Below, one piece after another: positions 55,488 through 64,000 of a DNA stretch of 64,000 bases. The position numbers and the translations under genes were made by a program. How positions within the stretch are numbered: the first letter of the stretch is position 1; every line of letters starts with the position of its first letter. This stretch comes from Dicyema japonicum. Taxonomy: Eukaryota; Dicyemida; Rhombozoa; Dicyemidae. The stretch is taken from the NCBI GenBank assembly GCA_011109175.1, contig RDEW01000004.1, positions 1,252,667-1,316,666 on the forward strand, read 5' to 3'. Under the pieces are notes generated by a model that ran no database searches, was not told the DNA's origin, and saw nothing but the letters and a program-made list of their open reading frames with translations.

Positions 55488-56042
55488 CAGTGGTTTCCAA
55501 CCTTTTGAGAGCACGGAACCCTATCGACATTTTTCATGTCAATAATGTTCGGATTCTTATTTTTCGCAATAAGAACAAAGCCTTTAAATTGCCCAGTCAA
55601 TGTTTTTCGTTTATTTTGATTTTTTTGTAAAATGGGATGCTTTTACTTTATTCTGGTCCAAATTCCGCATAAAATATTTTTCTGAAAGTTCTGGGGGCTT
55701 GGTTGAGAAATAACGTCCAAGTTTTGTTGGAGCTATAACACTATTCGCAAGTTTTTCACCGCAAACAGCACAAAGTAATAAAGGGCAATCCATGTCCCCA
55801 GTGTGAAACCAAAGGCAATATAACTTTCTCGATACGATCGAACTTTTAGATATGCACTGTCACAAGATTCTTCTGAAAAAAATAATTAAAAAAATTTTTG
55901 GAACTTCGCAGAACCCCTAGATTATTTCGCGGAACCCAGGTTGCACTTTCACAAGACTCTTTTGAAAAAAAGAATTAAAAAAATTTTTGGAACTTCGCAG
56001 AACCCCTAGATTATTTCGCGGAACCCAGGTTGGGAACCGCCG
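55488..56042. mobile_element. hAT DNA transposon, short non-autonomous copy with internal duplication
   Basis: The left end CAGTGGTTTCCAACC (55488-55502) and right end GGTTGGGAACCGCCG (56028-56042) are imperfect inverted repeats (12 of 15). They are flanked by CCTTAGTA and CCTAGTAG, plausibly an 8-bp duplication with one change. The minus strand 55611-55793 encodes a ZBED-like BED-finger relic (CAVCGEKLANSVIAP, TKLGRYFSTKPPELSEKYF). A segment of 89 bp near the right end is duplicated (55854-55942 and 55943-56031). Confidence 0.8.
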
Positions 56043-56239
56043 CCTAGTAGGTTTGCTGCCTTTATTTGAATGTTGCATATAATCGAATGTACTGAATTTA
56101 TAGTTGTTTTCAAATGTATAAAATCTCTGTTTTACAAATTGTTTCGACAATTACATTTTTTACATTTAAATTATTTACCAGTAAATGTTACTTTCATCAA
56201 TAATTAATAGAATACTCATTCGACTTTTATGGAAACAGA

Positions 56240-56860
56240 AGACTTTCAACGTAGGGTTCGATTCTTCCCCTCACGTTGGTACTTGGCTGAACGCGTTCCC
56301 ATCATCGTCAATCGGTTCCCTTCTTTAACAGAACGCCCTCCGGAATGGGATTTCTCTCCGTCTCGGGATCGACCTGTGACAGCCTCATACATGCCGTTGT
56401 GGATCTGTTGTGGACTGCAAATGACTTCACCAGATCTATTGCCGTCTCAACAGAGACCGGTTCCCGACGCATACAGCCACAAAAGGGGTTAAGAAGCGCT
56501 TTCTTGAGGCGTCTGGTTTTCCGTCGTCTCTGGAACCGGTGGACCTGGATCATAAAGATGGAAAGCACCAAGACGTACCGACACCTTTTCCTAGTCGAGA
56601 CTTGCTGATTCCGCGTTGAAAGTTGGGGAGGCTGTTCAGCCTCTCCACAAGATTCCATGTTCAGCCCTTTGTTGTCCTAAGACGGTCTATTTTCTAAGAT
56701 CGCTTGGGACAATGATTTCGAAAGTTAGCAACGAACATCGGGAAACCGAATGGTTGTTCCAAAGGATTTCTCTGGCAGTTGTCAGGGGAAACAGCCATTC
56801 CATTCTATCTGATAGATTGTCTTGTTTCGCAATAAATTGTTTTCTTACAAAAAATTAAAA
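56240..56860 (+). mobile_element. LINE III 3' end, decayed
   Basis: The plus strand reads WLNAFPSSSIGSLL and LRNGISLRLGIDL in broken frames, equivalent to AWLKAFPWISLGTFL of the reference copy (28654-29276). The end reads WLFQRISLAVVRGNSHSIL near 56745-56810. The middle (Cys cluster, RPDG) is scrambled or deleted. Part of it (56630-56730) is homologous to 57780-58070 on the other strand. Confidence 0.75.
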
Positions 56861-57265
56861 AGAATTGTTTGTAGAAAAATTTGAGGTCTCTATACTTTCT
56901 TGACATTCAGTCTGATGTTATTTTTTACTAAAATGTTGATCGATGTAGTATTTGTAGATGATTTTACTATCTTAGAGCATTTTTGGCAAAATAAATCTCC
57001 TTTATGTGTTTTTGTAAATAATTATAATTTTTTCTAAATTTTATTTGAAATTCGTTCCTCATTTTTGCCTCTGAGATCTAATGGTTTTAATAATTGAGAA
57101 AATAATACAAACCTTAAAAGTACGAAAATATTTTCGTAGCCACATTAGGAACCTCACTTAGTCAGCATCACTCATTAAAGGAAGTGCTTCATTCTAAGGA
57201 AGCAATGCCGTAAATATCAATATTTTGAATATAAATTTAATTTACGCAATTCCAAGAAATTCTCG

Positions 57266-57511
57266 ATGAATCGCAGATTCAGATTTTCTGAAAACCCAAT
57301 CGTCGAAGATCAATTGCTCGCTTTATGGCAGTCATCATTAATTTTGGAGGAACGCATTAATACAATTTCTCAGAACCTCAATATCTTCAGAACACCCCCA
57401 AGAACACAATTACTGCCGATTAAGAGAATGCCCACTAGAAATAATTTAATTGACTTGAAAATGAGAGTGAAGAAACTCAATTCGGTGAAACGACGACTTA
57501 GATTTCACTAA
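57266..57511 (+). CDS. Hypothetical 81-aa basic protein
   Basis: The frame starts MNRRFRFSENPIVEDQLLAL and ends RVKKLNSVKRRLRFH. Its composition (Glu, Leu, Arg, Asn; few Cys) and a helical, amphipathic middle (QSSLILEERINTISQNLNIF) look like real protein, and it contains no repeat signature. No family is recognised, no neighbours share its strand, and small introns could extend it on either side. Confidence 0.35.
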   Translation: MNRRFRFSENPIVEDQLLALWQSSLILEERINTISQNLNIFRTPPRTQLLPIKRMPTRNNLIDLKMRVKKLNSVKRRLRFH

Positions 57512-57741
57512 CGATTTCATTTTTAATAAATCTTATTAAATTGTCAATCTCTCGCATTTATACAAGGGTGTTGTAAGTAGTGCTCATTCAGTATTTAGCC
57601 ATTCTGGCAGTCAAAGTCCATGGTTGACTTTAACAAAGAACTGAAGCTTGGGGGTAGCAAGTGAGTAGTTCATATTTCAAAATAATCACGAAGAATCGAT
57701 TAATTACATAGATATAATCAACAATATAAATGTTACTTAAT

Positions 57742-58090
57742 ATAAGTTGTATTATGTAATTATTTTTTATATATTAAACAATTTATTAAAAAAATAGACA
57801 ACTTTCGAAATCATTGACCCAAGCGATCTTAGAAAAAAACCGTCTTATAAGTTGTATTATGTAATTATTTTTTATATATTAAACAATTTATTACAAAAAT
57901 AGACAACTTTCGAAATCATTGACCCAAGCGATCTTAGAAAAAAACCGTCTTAGGACAACAAAGAATTTTGTGGAGAGGATGTCGTATTTTTTATTTTGAC
58001 ATTCTCGAAAGTCCGAGCAGCCTCCCCAGCTTTCAATTCGGAACCAGCAAGTCTCGACTGGGAATGGGTGTTGGTACATGCCTTTACATT
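57742..58090 (-). mobile_element. LINE III fragment carrying a 105-bp tandem duplication
   Basis: Reverse-complement sequence TTTGTTGTCCTAAGACGGT and ATGATTTCGAAAGTT matches 56660-56730 of another LINE III copy, so this is a related fragment in opposite orientation. A unit of 105 bp (57742-57846), including the LINE-derived ATCATTGACCCAAGCG... part, is repeated at 57847-57951 without an N. Confidence 0.7.
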
Positions 58091-58559
58091 GCCCTCTATT
58101 CATGGACCCACAAAAGGAATAGATATATTTCGGGAATTTGGGGAATGTCTTAAACAGCAAAACTGGATCCCTTGAAAATGGTTTCGATTGCAACTGACGG
58201 ATACTCTTCAATGATTGGATATAAAAATGGTCTTCAAGGACTCGTCATTAAATTAAAATTTCAATTTTAAATTTCCCAAATTTGGTTACGAATGCGTATA
58301 ACAATGCGTTTGTATTTGGATCAACGTATGTTTGTGAAGCTTTGTTCAGCGGATCAAATTTCTCAACCAATTAATTGATAAACATTATATGCAAATCTAA
58401 CGTACGTCGTCACCAAAACTGAGTCCCTGTTTTGAAAGAATAGTTGAAGGAAAGTTGATTTAACTCTCACATTAATTTTAGTTAATAAAGTTTAATTTTC
58501 TTAACAAAATTTTTGCGGCCCGCGAACCAATTAATGTTGATTTTACTCGCAGACCAAAA

Positions 58560-59404
58560 AAGTTGAAATCCATTGATGTAGACCTACATAACGGATGCGG
58601 AGCCTCAGTGCACGCAACGGGGTGTTTCCAAATAATCCGTGTCTTGATTAAAGCTGGACATCACTAATTCTTTCAATTCGTTAAGAAGAGATCGCATCAT
58701 TAAAGTGTGCAGTAAGAAAGCATCTGAGCTCATTCCCTTTGTCAATCTTTCATACGGATCAAATTCCTCTCTGGTTTTTGGGAATGAGATCATCAAATGG
58801 CAGTCCGGAGTACAGCAAGAAACCCGTTAGGGCCACTCCTCTTTGCGTTGAAGATCGATCAAGTCGTTTGTTCCGTCGATACTAAATTCAACCTCTTGTA
58901 TCTTGATGACGGACAATCGGAGGGACATGGAGAAATGTTTATAACAGTCTATAGCACATGGTACCTCCCTTACAAGATCTCGGCCTTTGAGGTCGACAGT
59001 GCAAAATTACGGAAGTACCTTTAGTCCAAAACGGAAGATCATTCCCTCTTTACGAAAAGAGTTGCTATTCTGGACTCGCACACATCTTTTTTGATCATGA
59101 GGAGAAGCTTATGTTTGAAAAAATTTCAATACACTCTTCGGAGTTACCCGTGCTTCGGAAATCGAGATTTTTTACTGAGCCTGGATCAGACGTTGAGGCA
59201 AACAGTCGTGTCACTGAATTTTCATTGTGACAAACTGGGTTGGACACAATGCAAACTTCTTTCAAGTCTCGGAGGAGTTAGCCTAAGATCTGCTTTAGAA
59301 ATCGCCCATCCAGAATACCTATCGTTGCTTTCAAGCTGCAGTCATTTCGTCCGGGAAATCCTATGTCGGCAGCGGGCTTCCCAGCTCAACTTGTCAAATA
59401 TCAA
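58560..59404 (+). mobile_element. LINE III reverse-transcriptase domain (YLDD)
   Basis: The plus strand encodes, over a few frame changes, KLDITNSFNSLRRDRIIKVC, NSSLVFGNEIIKWQSGVQQ, NPLGPLLFALKIDQVVCSVD, then the catalytic block FNLLYLDDGQSEG near 58885-58925, and LDQTLRQTVVSLNFHCDKLG followed by WTQCKLLSSLGGVSLRSALE. These match the RT and following domain of the same type of element as the RGNS-tailed fragments. It is the only RT part of LINE III in the window. It stops at about 59404, where LINE I sequence takes over. Confidence 0.8.
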
Positions 59405-60075
59405 CTGAGTGTCGTCTACCTGGATATATTGAAGGCCTTCGATAGTGTTGGCATGACGCACTGTTTTGTCAGCTAGTCACAGCTGAAATCCCGAAACTTT
59501 TACTCGATTTGTTAAGGAATCTTCTGACAGAGAGAAGATCATTTGTGAGATAAGGAGGATTTACTTCTGAAGATATTGTTATGAAGAGGGGAGTGCAACA
59601 AAATCAGTATTGAGTCCTCTTCTCTTTAATATATTTATGAGAGATTTTCCTGCTCCCATGAATGCTAGTACTAACGTGATTATTTATGCGGACAACGTAC
59701 TGATATTAGACATCTCTAATAGTCCGTCGGTCTCGGAAGGAAGATTACGTGGATTTTTGTAGAATTTCTCTGGTGGTGTAAATCCCGAGACTTAAGCCTC
59801 TCAATTGAAAAGTCAAAAGCTATGAGAATTTCACACTATAGAAAGTTTTTTAACAGGAGTACACACTGAGTGGTATCACCAATGTTGATCATTTGGGTTA
59901 TTTTGGTGTCGGTTTTGGATGTAAAGGAGATTATGTTGAAGGTGCTAAAACGAAGAAGAAAAAGATTTACCATGCTCGATTTGAAAAAGGAGACGTTTAT
60001 CTTCATTCAGAAGATACTGTGAAGCTAGAGGAGGTAAACTGCGAAAGAATTCTGGTCTCACGGCAGGATTTTTAA
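59405..60075 (+). mobile_element. LINE I RT fragment joined to LINE III
   Basis: The plus strand reads SVVYLDILKAFDSV, VLSPLLFNIFMRDFPAPMNA and the catalytic block VIIYADNVLILDISNSPS near 59680-59730 (YADD has become YADN). Frames are broken. The segment directly follows the LINE III RT domain, indicating insertion or recombination at 59404. Confidence 0.7.
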
Positions 60076-60084
60076 TAACGTTAT

Positions 60085-60430
60085 CCACCAAACTAAATAA
60101 ACACGTGATCCCGATATGTTCTAGCAGAGACTTCAATTTGGCCCGATGCTCTCTTCCTCACCCCATACAAGCACAATGACAGGATCTTTGTAGTCACGAT
60201 GGCAGGTTCCACAGTTCATGCGAATCATGAATTAAAGTGGCATTGGAGACTGGGTCTCATCAAAAATCCATCGTTCTGTAAATTTGGAAGCTCTTTTTTG
60301 GCAATTCTCGATTTTCAAAAAATGAAAGTAATTGCTCTTAAATTCCTCTTGAATGCAGAAAACCGAATTTTTGTCTGTTTTACAGGTTCAAACTGCGTAA
60401 ATTATTCGTCCAAAACATTAAGTGCTAACT
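60085..60430 (-). mobile_element. LINE I 3' terminus
   Basis: The minus strand encodes HRAKLKSLLEHIGIT followed by a stop near 60095, equivalent to HRAKMRSLIERAGIT in the copy at 31620-31830. It converges on the plus-strand LINE I fragment at 59405-60075. Confidence 0.65.
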
Positions 60431-60558
60431 AACTTAACGTTGTTTTGAAATCAATCCTGAAATTAAATGAAAAATTAAAAAACCACGGTAAAATAGCGTA
60501 ATCCCGACACGTTGCAGTAGTTAAACATCGACCAGAGAAAGAATTGTCTTAAATCAAC

Positions 60559-61021
60559 TTATCTCAGGAGACACAATTCCCTGGCCGGCATCCAAAAGTT
60601 CTTTTCTTTTTGACTCCAGCAGTTCCCACGTGGGAACTGGATGAAACCTATATAAGGGGAATATTTAAAATTTTGTTTATTGATGAGGTCAAAAAGAAAA
60701 TGAATGTAAAATATTGACATATTAAGCGTCTTTATTTGAGATAATTTTTCATCTTTGAATTTCGGAATTGAATTATTCAGTTCTCCAAAAGCGACTTTTA
60801 GTGCCTTCATTCGCTTTCTTTCACGTGCATTTGCCTCTCTTCGTTGTCTCTCATTCTTCACTCGAGTGACCCTAGGAACTTTTAAACATCAAAATTTCGT
60901 TACTTGGAAATTTATTGGAATTTTCAACATTTTCGTTTTTCTTTTGGAAAACAACAATGTTGTGGACATTTGAGTTATTTTTCTGAATTTCTGAGTTTTT
61001 GTAATTCTGTGATGCTTCCAT
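60559..61021 (-). CDS. bHLH transcription factor
   Basis: The ATG at 61021 opens MEASQNYKNSEIQKNNSNVH; a 25-bp intron then leads to PRVTRVKNERQRREANARER. The basic region and helix 1 (RREANARERKRMKALKVAFG), loop, and helix 2 (EKLSQIKTLNMSIFYIHFLF) follow. The class II (tissue-specific, E-box binding) signature NARER is present. The loop has Twist-like length (P plus five residues before KLS), and KTL resembles Hand/Twist members, but helix 2 is unusually hydrophobic and the subfamily is not settled. The C-terminus is short, ending FWMPARELCLLR at 60559. About 145 residues. A CACGTG E-box lies in the coding sequence itself. Confidence 0.82.
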
Positions 61022-61560
61022 TAGTAATTCGACAAATTTCCAATTATATTTACCCTTTAAAGTAATCTAATTTAAATTAATTGATTGGTTTCCCCGCGAG
61101 TTTGTTTTCCTTTAATCCTCTATATTTTTGTTAGCTTTGAAAAATAATCTTCAACTCAATTTTATTATCTTCACAGTTAATTTTAATTAATTCAATCAAA
61201 TTTAAAAGTGAAATTGTTTTTCGGCGTGATCTTGAAGATCAAAGGAATTCTGCCGGTTCTGTCGAGAACCAGGTAATCCAGAAAAAGTCGAAACTATAAA
61301 ATAGTTAACCTCCACCATGAAGTAACGTTCGTCCCCCTGCTGTGGTAACTTCCGGAGCTTTCGAACATTTCCCCACGTTTTGTCTTGGTTCGGCCTGGTA
61401 ATTTCCAAGGACACCGATGGCTGTTTGGGCGTATCTCCCTAGCAATCCTTAGAGGAAATAGCGACGCAGTCAGGGGTATCTTCTAGCAATCCTTAGAGGA
61501 AATAGCCCACATCGACTTTCTGCGTAGATTTAAGCACAGAAACTTTCGGGAAGCGTTGAG
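61022..61560. other. Upstream region of the bHLH gene with a LINE III tail
   Basis: A minus-strand open stretch (61202-61414, ending QNSFDLQDHAEKQFHF) has no recognised similarity. At 61430-61545 (plus) the LINE III tail ILRGNSDAVRGI is present, with a 27-bp unit ending AATCCTTAGAGGAAATAGC repeated at about 61450 and 61490. Confidence 0.45.
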
Positions 61561-62010
61561 GTCTTTTGATGAGACAAATAAAAATGGCAAGGATGATAAT
61601 GGGAATCGGAATAACTCGTTGGGTTAATATTACCTTCTTTCTCAATATTTTCCGAGTTTGTTATTATAATGCACATTTATATCCTTCCCGTCGCTTGTAC
61701 CACCCCCGGATGATCCGGTCTGTTAGACCCCTCCACGTTCTTCTTGAGATTGCGTTTTTTCGGAGGCTGTCTAGATCATCTGCGTCTTTTAATGACATTT
61801 TAACATGTTTTAGATCCATGTTCATTATTGACGGCAAAGTTTTTCGTGGCTTCACTGAAATGCCCTGAGCAGAGGAAATATGATTCTATAATATCGTAAG
61901 CAGGAAGGCATGATTCATCTGTAATATGTGCCCTAATAATCCCCATCGGGTCTTTGTAATAATTGTATCCGGATTTTGAAATCATATGATCAGTGTATAT
62001 TCTGAACATG
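61560..62010 (-). mobile_element. Probable LINE C-terminal debris
   Basis: Minus-strand frames read KMSLKDADDLDSLRKNAISR followed by RTWRGLTDRI. This resembles the extreme C-terminus of RTE/CR1-type ORFs (a helix ending ...R..WR.lv). Assignment is tentative. Confidence 0.35.
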
Positions 62011-62394
62011 GTGGACTTGAAACTAAAAACCCTGAGGAACTAGATTTTCTTAAAGAACCTTAATGGATTGTAACATGTAAGAAAATTCTATTTTTACTGT
62101 CCATTAATGGTGATTGGAATATTAACGCTGTCATCCGTAGAGGGAACATTTAATTGGCCATTGTCGCTGTTGGATCGCGTCTACTTTCAATGAAGTTCTC
62201 ACATTTCGGAACATTTTGAAAATTTGATACCCTGATCTGGCATTGGTGTTTCTTAAGAAGTCCTTTTAATAATAATCACTAAGATGAATGAAGACGAAAG
62301 GAAACCAATCCTATCATTGAATATAAAACCATAGTACCCTAAGACTATTAAATTGTGACGATTAGTGAATGGCGCCTAAAAGGACCATAAAACA

Positions 62395-62470
62395 ATTGCC
62401 CTGACTACGTGGTTGTTCTCTCTCAGGATTCGGTTACTTTTATTCTCTTGAAGGTCTCAGCCTTTAGTAA
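62395..62470 (-). mobile_element. LINE III 3'-terminal fragment
   Basis: The reverse complement reads RENNHVVRA in the frame of the family tail RGNSHAVRA. About 60-70 bp are recognisable. Confidence 0.45.
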
Positions 62471-62639
62471 GATAATTTTATTACTTGGGATAATTCATTA
62501 AAGAAAAAATAGCTATTAGACGTCCTCAGTTCTCATTATTATTAAAAGCACTTTCACATAACCAAAGAACGTTATATTAACTAAGGTCCCGTTTGTGTCA
62601 CACGATTCGAGATTTGCTTCACTAGGCGTCTCCACCACC

Positions 62640-63840
62640 CTCTGCTTTACGCATCTGTCTGTATATCTTCTAGGTCTTCTGCAGATTTAAGTTCTCTTCC
62701 AATTCCATTAAGATCCTTGTTCAGAGCCACGGGTAGAGTGACTCTGGGTCTTCCTCTGAACGATGGTTTGTTCTCATTGTTAAAGTAATTGTCCATTATT
62801 ATATTTGCAGGGGCGTTTATGTCCATTCTAAGCACGTGCCCAAACAGTCTCCATCTTGATTCAATAATGTCGATGCTTATTGGCCTCGATTGTGCCACAG
62901 AGTATAATTTCTTATTTGAAATCTTCTTGGGCGCCCAAGCAGTCTCCATCTTGATTCAATAATATCGATGTTTATTGGCTTATATTGTGCCACAGAGTAT
63001 AATTTCTTATTTGAAATTTTCTTTGGCCAACCTAGGTCCATTAAATTGTGTAATTGTTTTCAATAAAATATATCCATTTTCTTTTGATTTAGCTCTGTGA
63101 CTCTCCATGTACTCGAGTTGTACATAAGCACCGGCTTTATATATGCGTTGTATAGTCTTATTCTTAGATTTGTTTTTATTAGTTTTCGTCGACTCCATAT
63201 CTTCTGCATTTTCTTATACATGGCAGTGGCTAGAACTCTTCTATACATCATGTCCTCACTATCACCAAGTAAGGATCCCAATTTCCTTATTTCCTCCAAT
63301 TTTCATCAATATATTTTAATTCCCTTGTGATTCTTATGTGTTCAGTCTTTTCCTAATTAACTCGCAGAGACCAATTCTTCAATTCTCTAGGGATATCTCT
63401 AAAGCAAGTCCAAGTTCCAGATCATTTCTGACACAAAATCTATGTCATCTGCATGAATAATTTCCATCGGCATGCGTCTTTCACATTTTGTTCTAAGAGC
63501 TCTCAATGCCGCTTCCAGGTGTACGACGAATAGAACAGGGGATAGAGAGTCTCCCAGGGGTATTCCAACTGTTGACCCGAAAGGCTTCGATGTTGTGTTC
63601 CCAACTCGTACAGTTAATTCAGTGTTAGATAATAGGAAACGGACAAGTCTTGTGTTATCCTCATAAAGAAAACTCCAACGTCCAACAATGTTTTTCTGTT
63701 GACAGTGTCAAACGCACTGGACATGTCCACTCCCAAAATCTTAAGATCACTCCTGTATCGTAGACACATGGTAGTTCTCATAATTCTTGTATTTTTCAAT
63801 AAAGTCACGTTATAAATCAAAAAGTAGGTCGAATATTTGT
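62640..63840 (-). mobile_element. LINE V (RTE/jockey-like) reverse transcriptase, 3' half
   Basis: The minus strand encodes DLKILGVDMSSAFDTVNRKT, LSNTELTVRVGNTTSKPFG, VGIPLGDSLSPVLFVVHLEA, the catalytic block IIHADDIDFVSEM near 63440, then KLGSLLGDSEDMMYRRVLAT, MYKKMQKIWSRRKLIKTNLR, YIKPVLMYNSSTWRVTELNQ, WAPKKISNKKLYSVAQSRPI and RWRLFGHVLRMDINAP, a well-known C-terminal order. A 95-bp unit near the C-terminus is duplicated in tandem (62846-62940 and 62941-63035), which breaks the ORF. Otherwise few frame breaks; this is the youngest-looking LINE in the window. Confidence 0.85.
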
Positions 63841-64000
63841 TGAGGAAGGACCATTAAATACTAAATGATTACTCGGATATAGAAATTAAGTAACACGCTC
63901 CAGCTGTCGAGAAACATTGGATATTACCACTGACGATGGTCATTCCCAGAAACTGCAAAAACCATCTCCGTTCATAGGGGTCTCTGAGTCATCCTTGATT

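Noticed and set aside
1-64000. CRISPR array, prophage, operon or bacterial insertion sequence
   Set aside because: The genes are intron-containing animal genes; no regularly spaced repeats, ribosome-binding sites or bacterial transposases were seen.

Overview
This is animal nuclear DNA: AT-rich, with no prokaryotic operon features and many conserved metazoan genes that only read through once very small GT-AG introns are removed. About 55 introns could be placed by matching exon translations to families I know. Nearly all are 20-29 bp; a few are 34-182 bp. The genes use the standard code and include animal adhesion and signalling proteins (afadin, NEK10, FARP, a bHLH factor). This combination strongly suggests a dicyemid mesozoan (Dicyema), a group I recall as having introns averaging about 26 bp. 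The species call is an inference and was not tested by any search.

Layout. On the minus strand at the left are an afadin/canoe gene (962-5465) and a NEK10 kinase gene (6020-9889). Positions 9.9-21 kb are transposon debris: LINE fragments and a nest in which a tRNA-derived SINE lies inside a pogo/Tigger element, which lies inside a LINE. A Sac1 phosphoinositide phosphatase (21013-22890, minus) follows. A second transposon-rich stretch (23-33 kb) includes the longest LINE, with endonuclease and reverse transcriptase remains, and a single-exon cyclophilin (29299-29781, minus). A FARP-type FERM-RhoGEF gene (33461-36537, plus) converges on a carnitine O-acetyltransferase (37558-39785, minus). After a non-autonomous hAT element with perfect 8-bp target duplications come a coiled-coil gene (42534-43951), an SLC6 transporter (44587-46443) and mitochondrial SDHA (47078-49237), all minus, and a small possible secreted protein (49396-49617). 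The rest is mostly LINE and hAT debris, with one bHLH gene (60559-61021, minus) and a possible 81-aa protein (57266-57511).

The genes do not form one pathway. Two loose themes appear: cell-contact and Rho/Rap signalling at the cortex (afadin, FARP), and mitochondrial or central metabolism (SDHA, carnitine acetyltransferase). Sac1, SLC6, cyclophilin and NEK10 are housekeeping, membrane or ciliary functions.

Repeats. At least four LINE lineages are present. I label them I (jockey-like), II (FIDD-type reverse transcriptase), III (YLDD-type reverse transcriptase with a long C-terminal region ending in an RGNS motif) and IV/V (RTE/CR1-like). Most copies are 5'-truncated and full of stops. There are also short dispersed repeat families (called C to F here) and many two-copy tandem duplications of 86-139 bp. 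All five N runs sit inside or between direct duplications, so some duplications may be assembly artefacts.
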